Source: an uncultured Muribaculaceae bacterium
GTDB lineage: Bacteria > Bacteroidota > Bacteroidia > Bacteroidales > Muribaculaceae
Length of the DNA stretch: 64,000 nucleotides
Direction of reading: 5' to 3'
Assembly: GCA_947625935.1 (NCBI GenBank)
Contig: CANQQE010000001.1
Location: 1-64,000 of the forward strand
In this document: piece after piece, positions 55,352-63,888 of the stretch
How positions within the stretch are numbered: the stretch's first letter is position 1
Layout of the letters: each line of letters opens with the position of its first letter
Notes under the pieces: model-generated
Told to the model about the DNA's origin: nothing
The model's database searches: none
The model's input: only the letters and a program-made list of their open reading frames with translations
Translations under genes and position numbers: made by a program

Positions 55352-56918
55352 TGTCGTTCAGGTAGTCGAAGGCCGCCATGGCACATCTTTCGCCGTCAAT
55401 CGCAGCCGATACGATACCGCCCGCATATCCCGCTCCTTCTCCACAAGGGAACAGTCCGCTGAACGTGACATGAGCTAACGAGAGGGGGTCGCGCACTATT
55501 CTGACCGGCGATGAGGTGCGGGTCTCTGCTCCAATAACACAGGCATCGTTGGTCAGAAATCCTTTATATTTCATCCCAAACTCCTTGAACCCGTTTTGAA
55601 GGCGTGATGCCACAAAGTCGGGTAACAGCCTGTCTATTCTTGAAGAATGAATCCCCGGAGCATATGATGTTTCGGGTAAATCTTTAGATTGACGGCCTGA
55701 AACGAAGTCAACCATCCTTTGTGCGGGTGCGTTTTGGGAACCTGCGCTTTCATCAAGGAATCGTTTTTCAATATCTTCTTGGAATTTCAGAACTTTCAAG
55801 TCGCCATACTCATCATAACCCTTTAGGTCTTCGGGCAAAATCTCAACTACCATGCCTGAGTTTGCCCAACGGGTTCCCCGGTTTCCTGGAGACATACCAT
55901 TGACGGCTTGCTGGTCAGGCCCCGATGCCGACGGGATTATGAACCCTCCGGGACACATACAGAATGAATAGACTCCCCGGTCGCCGCAACGTGTTGTCAT
56001 GGAGTATTCGGCCGGTGGCAGGAATTTACCGCGTCCGTTAGGATTATGATAAATTATTCTGTCAATAAGTTGCTGGGGGTGCTCGAGCCGCACTCCCACA
56101 GCTATTCCTTTTGGCTCCATGTCAATGTGATGCCGTTGCAAAAGCCGGTAGACATCGCGGGCAGAATGCCCCGTAGCGAGAATCACAGGACCGAAATATC
56201 TGTCACCATTGGATGTTACGACTCCCTTGACGTTGTTGTCTCCATCCATTATGAAATCGGTGACTTTTGAAGAAAATCTGACTTCTCCGCCATGACCTGT
56301 AATGGTGTTCCTAATAGCTTTTATGACTTCAGGAAGGCGGTCGGTGCCGATGTGAGGGTGAGCGTCGACAAGCACCTCGTGTGGCGCTCCGTGAATGTAA
56401 AGTGTTCGTAGCACACTCTCCACCGAGCCGCGCTTTTTGCTGCGGGTATATAATTTTCCATCAGAGAACGCTCCTGCTCCACCCTCGCCAAAGCAATAGT
56501 TTGAGTCAGGGTCAACGATGTCGCTTCTTGATATCATTGCCATGTCTTTCCGCCGGTCGTCAACACTCTTTCCTCGCTCAAGTATGATTGGTTTTATCCC
56601 AAGTTCGATTAGTCTCAGGGCGGCAAACAGTCCGGCGGGGCCTGCTCCGACAATTATAACGGATTGTGAATCGGCGACGTCCCGATAACATGGGAGCGGG
56701 ACGTCGTCATTCTCGGGTTGCAACTCGTCGATATAGACCTGCAATGATAAGTTTATCATCACCTGACGTTGGCGGGCGTCAATTGAGCGACGGACTATTT
56801 TTATGTCCTTTATGCGGTTTATGTCGATGCCTCCGAGAGCGTCGGCCACAAATAGCTGTAGCTTTAGGGGGGTATAGGCGATTTCTGGTTTTAATCGAAG
56901 TTGAATATCTTTAATCAT
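55338..56918 (-). CDS. FAD-dependent dehydrogenase (COG2509-like)
   Basis: Flavoprotein of 526 residues. The N-terminal about 85 residues form a small domain found in this family. They are followed by the dinucleotide-binding motif VGAGPAGLFAALRLIELG near residue 92, the GEGGAGAFSDGKLYTR block, ATGHSARDVY and a C-terminal GLFPCGEGAGYAGGIVSAA motif for FAD. The substrate is unknown. Its start overlaps the end of the MATE gene by eight bases, in the run pyrK-pyrD-MATE-dehydrogenase. Confidence 0.86.
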   Translation of the reverse strand: MIKDIQLRLKPEIAYTPLKLQLFVADALGGIDINRIKDIKIVRRSIDARQRQVMINLSLQVYIDELQPENDDVPLPCYRDVADSQSVIIVGAGPAGLFAALRLIELGIKPIILERGKSVDDRRKDMAMISRSDIVDPDSNYCFGEGGAGAFSDGKLYTRSKKRGSVESVLRTLYIHGAPHEVLVDAHPHIGTDRLPEVIKAIRNTITGHGGEVRFSSKVTDFIMDGDNNVKGVVTSNGDRYFGPVILATGHSARDVYRLLQRHHIDMEPKGIAVGVRLEHPQQLIDRIIYHNPNGRGKFLPPAEYSMTTRCGDRGVYSFCMCPGGFIIPSASGPDQQAVNGMSPGNRGTRWANSGMVVEILPEDLKGYDEYGDLKVLKFQEDIEKRFLDESAGSQNAPAQRMVDFVSGRQSKDLPETSYAPGIHSSRIDRLLPDFVASRLQNGFKEFGMKYKGFLTNDACVIGAETRTSSPVRIVRDPLSLAHVTFSGLFPCGEGAGYAGGIVSAAIDGERCAMAAFDYLNDISQN

Positions 56919-58329
56919 TATCGGTCTTATTTTGAATATTGGATGGAATGGGTGACGATTCCTTAAAATTATGGTCGAGTCGTCTAAGCACTACCCATGC
57001 CGTGATGATTGCGAGCAGGAATGCCAATCCGTCGCTACCTGCCATGCTTGCCCACACCCCGTCAATTCCCCAGTAGCGAGGCAGCGTCAGCAGTAGGGGA
57101 ATCAAGAGAATCAATTGCCGGGTTAAGGATAGGAATATCGACAGCTTTGGCTTTCCGATAGATTGGAAAAAGTTTTGAATCACAATCTGGCATCCGACAA
57201 GCGGGTAAAATATAAAATAAATGCGGGATCCGTTACGGGCCAAATCAATCAACACCTCGTCGGTGGTGAATAGCTCGCTGACTTGATCGGGAAACAGTTC
57301 TGTAATTACCCAACCTATGGAAGTGATAGCCACGCCGATCCATATGCCGATTGAAAGTGTCTTTTTCACACGGTTCCATTTCCTTGCGCCATAGTTGTAC
57401 CCGAGTATCGGTTGCATACCTTGCGTCACCCCGAAAACAATCATTACGAAAAACATTGTGGTGCGATTGAGTATGCCGTATGCGCCGACGGCAAGGTTCC
57501 CGTCTATTCCTTCGCAATCGAGTAGCGCGTGGTTGATGAAGATGACGACAATGCAAGCACACACATTCATTAAAAAGGGGGAAAGCCCTATGGAGTATAT
57601 GCGTTTAATAATTGTCGAGGTCAACCATTGCTGTCTCAGGTCGAAATGGACAAAACTGCGTTTCGACATGAAATGGGCCAATACCCAGATGAATGCCGCT
57701 GTCTGTCCGATTATGGTCGCTGTCGCGGCTCCACGGATGCCCCAATCCAAATTGAAGATAAATATAGGCGCAAGAATTATGTTGACAACCACCGATAGCA
57801 GCGCGGAAATCATGGCCTTTTTAGGATAGCCGGTCGCTCTCATGAGATTGTTTAGCCCGATGAAAACATATGAGATAGGGGTTCCATAGAGTATGACTGT
57901 CATGAACTCATGGGCATAGGGGAGAGTTTCGGGTGTAGCCCCGAAAAACATCAATATGTCGTCAAGAAATAATAATGTTGTTCCACCGAAGATTATGGAA
58001 TGAATGACACAGAGCACCATGACGTTGTTGACCACATCGGTGGCGCGCTTAACATTCTGCTGCCCGAGAAATATGGAGCTTATGGTGGCCCCGCCAACGG
58101 CAATGAGTGTACAGAACGCTATTACGAGATTCATTAGCGGCAATGTGATTGCCAATCCGGCTATGCCCATAGGGCCTACTCCGCGTCCTATAAATATGCT
58201 GTCGATGATGTTGTAAAGCGATGTGGCCACACTGGCTATGATTGCCGGCACAGAATATTGCACCAGCAATGAGCCGATGGAGCGTGAACCCAGAATCAGC
58301 GGTGAACTTTGTCGTTTGCTTTCTATCAT
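56911..58329 (-). CDS. MATE family efflux transporter
   Basis: Membrane protein of 472 residues with about 12 hydrophobic segments in two repeated halves, each starting with a MATE-type N-terminal helix pair (SIGSLLVQYSVPAIIASVAT; YSIGLSPFLMNV). The family exports drugs or metabolites using Na+ or H+. It lies five bases after pyrD and overlaps the next gene, so it is expressed with pyrimidine genes; no functional link is evident. Confidence 0.9.
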   Translation of the reverse strand: MIESKRQSSPLILGSRSIGSLLVQYSVPAIIASVATSLYNIIDSIFIGRGVGPMGIAGLAITLPLMNLVIAFCTLIAVGGATISSIFLGQQNVKRATDVVNNVMVLCVIHSIIFGGTTLLFLDDILMFFGATPETLPYAHEFMTVILYGTPISYVFIGLNNLMRATGYPKKAMISALLSVVVNIILAPIFIFNLDWGIRGAATATIIGQTAAFIWVLAHFMSKRSFVHFDLRQQWLTSTIIKRIYSIGLSPFLMNVCACIVVIFINHALLDCEGIDGNLAVGAYGILNRTTMFFVMIVFGVTQGMQPILGYNYGARKWNRVKKTLSIGIWIGVAITSIGWVITELFPDQVSELFTTDEVLIDLARNGSRIYFIFYPLVGCQIVIQNFFQSIGKPKLSIFLSLTRQLILLIPLLLTLPRYWGIDGVWASMAGSDGLAFLLAIITAWVVLRRLDHNFKESSPIPSNIQNKTDND

Positions 58330-58333
58330 TAAT

Positions 58334-59239
58334 TCAGATTATTCCGACAATCTCGTTTATGTCATTAACGCCATGACGCTGACAATAGTTGTCAATCTCG
58401 TCAATAACCTTCATTGTTACAGTCGGGTCAATGAAATTGGCAGTGCCAATCTGAACGGCTCTTGCGCCTGCGAGCATAAACTCGATAGCGTCTGTTCCGT
58501 TTGTGATACCTCCGAGTCCTATTACGGGGATTTTGACCGCATGGGCTACTTGCCACACCATGCGGAGGGCGACCGGCTTTACTGCAGGCCCTGACAGACC
58601 GCCTGTAATAGTGGACAGGCGCGGGCGTTGGCGTTCGGCATCGATTGCCATCCCCATGAGGGTATTGATTAACGACACAGAATCGGCGCCTTCATTCTCT
58701 ACAGCGCAGGCGATTGAAGCGATGTCGGTCACATTAGGCGAAAGTTTGACGATGAGGGTTTTCGGATAGGCTTTTCTGACGGCCTTGGTGATGGAGGCCG
58801 CTCCATCACATGATGTACCGAATGCCATTCCCCCTTGCTTGACATTTGGGCAAGAGATATTGATTTCCACAGCTTCTATGGCGGAGAGGGTGGCTAACTT
58901 TTCGCAAACTTCCACATAGTCACCTGTTGAAGCTCCTGACACATTGACGATTATTTTTGAGTCTATATCTTTAATGCGTGGATAGATATTGTCGATGAAA
59001 TAATCGACACCCTTGTTCTGCAGCCCAACCGCGTTAAGCATACCTGATGGCGTTTCGGCCATTCTGGGGTAGGGGTTCCCTTCGCGCGGGTTTAAAGTCG
59101 TGCCCTTTACAATGAAACCGCCGAGACGATTTAAATCGATTAAATCGGCAAATTCCTCCCCGTAACCAAATGTTCCGGAGGCGGTGAGAACCGGATTCTT
59201 CAGTTTCAGATTCCCTATTTCTACGTCTAATCTTGCCAT
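58334..59239 (-). CDS. pyrD: dihydroorotate dehydrogenase, class 1B catalytic subunit
   Basis: FMN enzyme of 301 residues, starting at the ATG at 59239 ([17 protein letters not shown]). It shows [15 protein letters not shown], the substrate block [11 protein letters not shown], the catalytic Cys in [13 protein letters not shown] and the FMN phosphate loop [11 protein letters not shown]. Class 1B enzymes pass electrons to NAD+ through PyrK, which is encoded directly upstream and overlaps it by 13 bases. Confidence 0.95.
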   Translation of the reverse strand: MARLDVEIGNLKLKNPVLTASGTFGYGEEFADLIDLNRLGGFIVKGTTLNPREGNPYPRMAETPSGMLNAVGLQNKGVDYFIDNIYPRIKDIDSKIIVNVSGASTGDYVEVCEKLATLSAIEAVEINISCPNVKQGGMAFGTSCDGAASITKAVRKAYPKTLIVKLSPNVTDIASIACAVENEGADSVSLINTLMGMAIDAERQRPRLSTITGGLSGPAVKPVALRMVWQVAHAVKIPVIGLGGITNGTDAIEFMLAGARAVQIGTANFIDPTVTMKVIDEIDNYCQRHGVNDINEIVGII

Positions 59240-60003
59240 AACAATTGATTTATGTTGAACACCGGCCCTTCGCTGCACACGCACACATTGCCTTTAACCG
59301 TGTTTTCCACGCAACATAGGCAAGCACCAAGACCGCAAGCCATCATGTTTTCCAATGAAACCTCGCAGTCAATATCTCTTTGGCGCGCGATGCGCGCCAC
59401 CGCTTTCATCATCGGGACTGGACCGCAACAATAGATTTTAGTCCATCCGTCGGTTAACGCAGAATGGTTGGTGACAAATCCTTTTTCTCCTTCCGTGCCA
59501 TCTTCAGTAGTGATATATGTCGGGCCGACTTTCTCAAAGCAGTCTATGCGCAACAAGTCAGATTTGGATCTTGCGCCGAGTAGGAATGAAGGCATTAGGC
59601 CCTTACGCGACATCTCCTTGCCGAAATAGAGTAGTGGGGCGACTCCCACTCCTCCGCCAATCAAAAGAGGTTTGTCTGATTTGTCAGGCAACGTGAATCC
59701 ATTCCCAAGCGGCAACAATATGTTGACCGTGTCGCCAGGTTGTAGTGATATCATCGCTGCGGTTCCTTTCCCGGCATTTCTGACAAGCAACCACAACAGG
59801 TTATTTTCGAAGTCGACATCGTGAATTGAGATGGGGCGGCGTAACATTACGCCGGATTCGGCGGGAGCGGTTACCTCGACAAATTGTCCCGGCGCCATTT
59901 CCGGCAAATCTGAGCCGTCTGATGGCCTTAGTCCGAGTAGCCCGTAATCGGATGATAATCGGACGCTCTTGATGACTGAGAAATCTTTTAGGTATTTTTT
60001 CAT
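59227..60003 (-). CDS. pyrK: dihydroorotate dehydrogenase electron transfer subunit
   Basis: FAD and [2Fe-2S] protein of 258 residues that moves electrons from PyrD to NAD+. FAD binding is seen in [14 protein letters not shown] binding in [16 protein letters not shown] and [12 protein letters not shown], and the cluster Cys residues in [15 protein letters not shown] plus the later VCVCSEGP. I use the ATG at 60003; a GTG two codons upstream is also in frame. It is the first gene of the four-gene run ending with the FAD dehydrogenase. Confidence 0.95.
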   Translation of the reverse strand: MKKYLKDFSVIKSVRLSSDYGLLGLRPSDGSDLPEMAPGQFVEVTAPAESGVMLRRPISIHDVDFENNLLWLLVRNAGKGTAAMISLQPGDTVNILLPLGNGFTLPDKSDKPLLIGGGVGVAPLLYFGKEMSRKGLMPSFLLGARSKSDLLRIDCFEKVGPTYITTEDGTEGEKGFVTNHSALTDGWTKIYCCGPVPMMKAVARIARQRDIDCEVSLENMMACGLGACLCCVENTVKGNVCVCSEGPVFNINQLLWQD

Positions 60004-60115
60004 CGTCACTTTGCGCTGTTTTAGTAGCCACGCAGGCTGCTAATTTATCTAATGTATAGTTAGTGCTAATCAGAGAGTGGTCTTTTTGATGTTGTCCAAT
60101 CTCACGTTTATGATG

Positions 60116-60123
60116 CAAATTTA
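60116..60123 (-). promoter_or_regulatory. candidate -7 element for the pyrK operon
   Basis: CAAATTTA reads TAAATTTG on the minus strand, a match to TAnnTTTG, giving a leader of about 105 bases before pyrK. No -33 TTTG is clear. The leader could hold pyrimidine-responsive control, but I see no strong hairpin. Confidence 0.35.
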
Positions 60124-60183
60124 CGCTAAAAAAATTAAATTATCGAATTTTGGGACTATTGAAACGCTGCAAAAAAGCATTTA

Positions 60184-60573
60184 TCATACTGTGATTTCGA
60201 TAATGTTGTTTTCAGGACCGATGATGCAGCTTTCATAGTAACCGTCGCCGGTGGTGCGCGGACCACTCACGACCTCATAACCGTCATGGATGAGCCTGTC
60301 GGTCAATTCATTGACATTCTCTTTACTGCCTACACTTATAGCGAAGTGGATGTAACCGTAGCGGAGGTCAGAGTTCCTTTCCTCGACTAATCCGGGGCGG
60401 CTCATGATTTCCAAACAGCAACCGCCGTCAAAAGATAGAAAATAGGATTTGAACCCTGTCGTTGTGTTGTGGTACAACTCATTGAACTTTGCATTAAAAT
60501 ATTTGACAAAAAATCCTTTCGTCGTGTCCAAGTCGCGGACGTACAAAGCCAAATGGTCAATTTTTATATCCAT
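60184..60573 (-). CDS. VOC-family protein (glyoxalase/bleomycin-resistance fold)
   Basis: Protein of 129 residues with the two beta-alpha-beta-beta-beta halves of the vicinal oxygen chelate fold. The first has IDHLALYVRDLDTTKGFFV and the second GYIHFAISVGSKENV. Likely metal ligands are His in DHLA, Glu in CLEIMS, His in YIHFAI and Glu in NIIEITV, so it may be an active enzyme. The substrate is unknown. Its start overlaps the end of the acetyltransferase gene by 17 bases. Confidence 0.86.
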   Translation of the reverse strand: MDIKIDHLALYVRDLDTTKGFFVKYFNAKFNELYHNTTTGFKSYFLSFDGGCCLEIMSRPGLVEERNSDLRYGYIHFAISVGSKENVNELTDRLIHDGYEVVSGPRTTGDGYYESCIIGPENNIIEITV

Positions 60574-61153
60574 GTTTCTGATTTTGAGTTGTTATGCTAA
60601 CATATTTTTTGATTACTTTACACGGATTTCCGACGGCTACCGAGTGAGGCGGAATGTCTTTCACCACGACACTGCCGGCTCCGATGACGCAATCATCGCC
60701 TATGGTGACGCCGGGCAAAACGCATACATTGGCACCAATCCACACATCATTTCCGACAGTTATCGGACGTGCATATTCGAGACCCTTGTTCCTCTCGGCG
60801 GCATTGATTGGATGGCCTGCCGTATAAAAACCGCAATTAGGGGCGACAAACACGTTGTCTCCAAATATTACGGGTGCCTCGTCAAGTATCACTAAATTAT
60901 GATTGGCATAGAAATTTTCGCCGATATGGATGTTGTACCCGTAATCGCATATGAACGGTTGCTCTATGAGGAAGTTCCCTTTCACACTGCCAAGTAGTTG
61001 CATGATGATTTTTCTCCTTCCTTCAGCGTCCTTCGGCCTAAAATTATTGTAATCAAAACACATTTCCTTGCAAGCAGTTCTCTCGGCAATGAGCTGAGCG
61101 TCGTTGTTTGCGTCATATATCAAGCCTTTCAGCATCTTTTCTTTTTCTGTCAT
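60557..61153 (-). CDS. sugar O-acetyltransferase (maltose/galactoside acetyltransferase family)
   Basis: Hexapeptide-repeat acetyltransferase of 198 residues. The N-terminal helical cap is MTEKEKMLKGLIYDANND, typical of Maa/LacA, followed by NFYANHNLVILD, the catalytic His in YTAGHPINAAERNKG, and the coil VWIGANVCVLPGVTIGDDCV ending with AVGNPCKVI. It acetylates sugars with acetyl-CoA. It starts behind the palindromic promoter shared with the divergent LuxR-type gene. Confidence 0.92.
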   Translation of the reverse strand: MTEKEKMLKGLIYDANNDAQLIAERTACKEMCFDYNNFRPKDAEGRRKIIMQLLGSVKGNFLIEQPFICDYGYNIHIGENFYANHNLVILDEAPVIFGDNVFVAPNCGFYTAGHPINAAERNKGLEYARPITVGNDVWIGANVCVLPGVTIGDDCVIGAGSVVVKDIPPHSVAVGNPCKVIKKYVSITTQNQKHGYKN

Positions 61154-61175
61154 ATCTAATAACCATATTTTATAG

Positions 61176-61193
61176 TTAACTTTGCAAAGTTAA
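61176..61193. promoter_or_regulatory. palindromic overlapping divergent -7 elements
   Basis: TTAACTTTGCAAAGTTAA is a perfect 18-base palindrome. It holds TAACTTTG (61177-61184) for rightward and its mirror (61192-61185) for leftward transcription, both full matches to TAnnTTTG. For the leftward acetyltransferase gene a CAAT at 61213-61216 gives a three-of-four -33 match at a 20-base spacing. Only one polymerase could occupy it at a time. Confidence 0.6.
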
Positions 61194-61239
61194 TCACTTG
61201 TAATTTAGTGTGCAATGATTATAAATAACCATTTTTCTC

Positions 61240-61978
61240 ATGAGCAATCTGACTAAACTCAACCAACTTCTAAAAAAATCAGTCTATTGAGGATGACCCC
61301 TTAGAAGCAGTACAATTACTTGACTATGCGGAAAATATATCTAAGATAGAGAATGTCACTGCCGTGGTAAGCGATTTGAGGCGTGGCACCAGCCGGATAT
61401 TCCCCGGTAAGTTCGGCATTGTTTTGGGCGTCATGAATTATTCTGAAGAAAATTCAATATGGGAAAAGTCCATCCTCAATCTGATGACAGAAGATGACCG
61501 TGAGGAAAAATATCTCGCCGAACTGCGGTTCTTCAATTTCCTGCGTCATGTTCCCCGTAAAGCACGCCCGGATTACTATCTTTTATCGAGATTACGAATG
61601 AAGACAGCGGCAGGCAACTCTATAGATGTGATTCATAGGATGTATTATATCTATACCGATGATTCCGAATTTGTCACACACGCATTATGCCTCTATGGGC
61701 GCAGTGCATTCGATTTACAAAGCAAAAGCCTTGTTGTCAATTCACTCACAGGAGTCTCGGAAGAATTGACTTCATTAGCCGATGCCTCGATACTCAGCCG
61801 CCGTGAAAAGCAGGTGCTGAAGCTTATAGACTCAGGTAAGAAAAGTTCGGAAATCGCAGATATGCTCTCTATAAGCAAGAACACAGTAAGCCGCCACCGA
61901 CAGGAAATACTCGCTAAACTGCAAGTAAAAAACTCGATGGAGGCTTGCCGCATCGCCAAAGCCATGAAGATAATATGA
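61240..61978 (+). pseudogene. LuxR-family regulator interrupted by a one-base frameshift
   Basis: The ATG at 61240 opens a frame (MSNLTKLNQLLKKSVY) that stops after 16 codons, just past a run of seven A at 61273-61279. Removing one A joins it to the downstream frame and yields a 245-residue protein without stops, including IEDDPLEAVQLLDYAENISK. The rest (open from GTG 61364) has an N-terminal sensor-like domain and a C-terminal LuxR HTH (about residues 185-240) with LSRREKQVLKLIDSGKKSSE and NTVSRHRQEILAKLQV. It may be a recent pseudogene, a gene rescued by slippage on the A7 tract, or a sequencing error. A shorter protein from GTG 61364 (204 residues) is also possible. Confidence 0.72.
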
Positions 61979-62080
61979 TGCCCTATGTTATTTACAATTA
62001 TTATTGTTCCCTAAATATTGTCTTCCGCCTATGACGGCGAGGTGCCTATTGGGAGGCATGATAATCATATACGGAATGGA

Positions 62081-62623
62081 TTAATCGGATGGGGTGAACG
62101 ACTGGAAGCTGTTATCGCTATAGAACACCACTATATTGGTTATTTTTTTGTTGCAATCCGTTTTAATCGATACTTCCGTGCTTTTTGTGTGGTTAGGTTG
62201 AGCCATGATGCTGTCGTTTCCCGCGAACTCGTTATGTCGGGTTGCATTTGTGGCGGTTTTAGTCTGGGAAAAATTATTAGGCTCAATTTCAAATGCGTTT
62301 TTGTCGCGATTGATGTCAAATACATTCTCCTGAAAATCAATATATTTTTCTGTTGGGACTTCGCTATTTTCGTCTTTTTGAGGTTCTGAGATTTCAATAT
62401 TTTCGTCAACCATCATCCTTCCTTCGCCAAACATTAGCCACAGGACAGAGAGTTTGGGGAAGGCATCATGTATTTTTCCTATTAATTCGTCGCTTATCTT
62501 TTTATTGCGGCCATTGAGGAGTTGGGAGAGGGTAGGGCGTGGTATTCGGCAAGTGTCGGCAAATTGAGAATTAGCAATTTGCTGACTTTCCATGAAAAAT
62601 TTAAGTCGGTTTACGATATCCAT
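62081..62623 (-). CDS. XRE-family HTH transcriptional regulator
   Basis: Regulator of 180 residues starting at the ATG at 62623; six further codons upstream are in frame but fall between operator-like repeats. The N-terminal helix-turn-helix (about 4-60) has NSQFADTCRIPRPTLSQLLN and the NKKISDELIGKIHDAFP segment found in Bacteroidales members, then WLMFGEG. A polar, Asn/Glu-rich middle follows, and a short conserved-looking C-terminal strand KKITNIVVFYSDNSFQSF. No phage genes surround it. A canonical promoter and repeats directly upstream suggest autoregulation. Confidence 0.82.
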   Translation of the reverse strand: MDIVNRLKFFMESQQIANSQFADTCRIPRPTLSQLLNGRNKKISDELIGKIHDAFPKLSVLWLMFGEGRMMVDENIEISEPQKDENSEVPTEKYIDFQENVFDINRDKNAFEIEPNNFSQTKTATNATRHNEFAGNDSIMAQPNHTKSTEVSIKTDCNKKITNIVVFYSDNSFQSFTPSD

Positions 62624-62633
62624 TGCGATTGCT

Positions 62634-62657
62634 ATTTGCAATTAAGAATGTGCAAAT
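62634..62657. repeat. inverted repeat ATTTGCA-N10-TGCAAAT upstream of the XRE gene
   Basis: Perfect 7-base arms at 62634-62640 and 62651-62657; a third TGCAAAT copy lies at 62679-62685, and GAATTGGAA occurs twice, 22 bases apart (62668 and 62690). The arms cover the -7 box and the predicted transcript start of the XRE gene, as expected of an autoregulatory operator. Confidence 0.5.
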
Positions 62658-62684
62658 GTAATTATTAGAATTGGAAAATGCAAA
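62653..62684 (-). promoter_or_regulatory. promoter of the XRE regulator gene
   Basis: On the minus strand TTTG (62684-62681) and TACATTTG (62660-62653) are separated by 20 bases, a full match to the Bacteroidota consensus. The start would be near 62646, about 23 bases before the ATG. Confidence 0.7.
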
Positions 62685-63888
62685 TTTATGAATTGGAACA
62701 GCGAAGTTGGCTATCGTTGACAATTACAAATATTTAGACGCAAATGTAAATTGAATCTGGAGAATATATTGAACTATATGTTTAATTTGGATGTATATAT
62801 TTCTGATTATTAGTAGTATACATATGTATGCGCAGTGCATGGCAGCTCGATTCTTGTTGTTGTGTTGATATAGTTTAAGGAAATCTAAAACTATTTTATA
62901 TAATATATATGAGTTTCAGGAGTGTAATGTGATTATATATAATTGTTAATGGCCATAATTCCCCTTTCTAAACACAATTGTGAATTTGTGTTTAGCTAAT
63001 TATCCACATTTTCGTAATTAAATTGTGAGTAATTATCAAGTTCAAATCCTAAACTTAAATATGGGTTTGTAATGATTTAAATACGCAAATTTAAGTTGTG
63101 CAATGCGATAATTTGTATTTGTAATTTAAATGTTCTCGTTTGTAACAGATAATCTTCTAAAATGGTCGACGTTGTCATATTCCTGTGTAGATTATCAGTT
63201 ATTTGTATTTATAACATTGTAGAAAGGTGTTTTTCTCTCTTTGTTACACTTATTTAACATACAACTTCTTTAGTGTATGGTAGTTACATAACTTTTAGCT
63301 CAATTATCATGCTTTTTCCCATCCGCTTCAGATATTTTAGTCTTAGTTTTTTAGTAAGTGATTCCTATTGGATGGTTTTATGGTTTGTTTTATTTAATCC
63401 TCTTGGGCCAATTTATCATTTAGTTTGGTTTATCTATTTGTAATTTTGACTATTGATTTCCTTGTCGGTTTTCACTTGCCATTTGATACATAATCGGCAT
63501 TATGTTAAATAGGATTTTGTTTAATTACCCTATTTCATGCTGTAGGTTTAGTGCTAATTGATTTTATGATTTCGCCAATTAGAATCGGTTTATTGATTGT
63601 CATTAGATGTCCGTGGCCTATCTCAGTGTTTTTAGACAGCTTGTGGATGTTGTCTGTGGCTCGTCTCCGAGTTTAGTGCCTGTTAGTATGAAGCAGTGGC
63701 CTATCGTGAATTGAGCAAGACTCTAATCTTAGAAATAAGAAATCTTGAGTTTTAATCTGCGCTGGCTTATAAATGTACATCCCTTTATTTATAATGTTCA
63801 TTGCGATAAAAAGAGCCGCAAGCCTGAATATAGACAGGTTGCGGCCCTTTGGATTTGATGTCAGGTAGATAATTTTCTCTACCCTATT
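62658..63888. other. 1.2-kb AT-rich region without recognisable genes
   Basis: No protein-like reading frame or RNA gene is recognisable. Besides the XRE promoter it contains a -7-like CAAATGTA at 62741-62748, a 12-base palindrome ATACATATGTAT (62818-62829), a perfect inverted repeat CTAAACACAA-N8-TTGTGTTTAG (62968-62995) and one perfect DnaA box TTATCCACA (63000-63008). GTGGCCTATC occurs twice (63613 and 63696). The segment from about 63240 to 63720 is rich in T and G on the plus strand. It ends with the pgk terminator. Confidence 0.55.
63808..63845 (-). terminator. rho-independent terminator of pgk
   Basis: On the minus strand GCCGCAA-CCTG pairs with CAGG-TTGCGGC (one bulged base, eight-base loop) and is followed by TCTTTTT. 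It lies about 45 bases after the pgk stop codon. Confidence 0.85.

Noticed and set aside
62081-62623. Prophage remnant marked by the XRE repressor-like gene
   Set aside because: No integrase, structural or lysis genes and no attachment-site repeats are near; the protein looks like a chromosomal Bacteroidales regulator.
62642-63888. Replication origin in the AT-rich region
   Set aside because: Only one perfect DnaA box is present, no cluster of boxes or 13-mer repeats is visible, and gene direction does not change across it.
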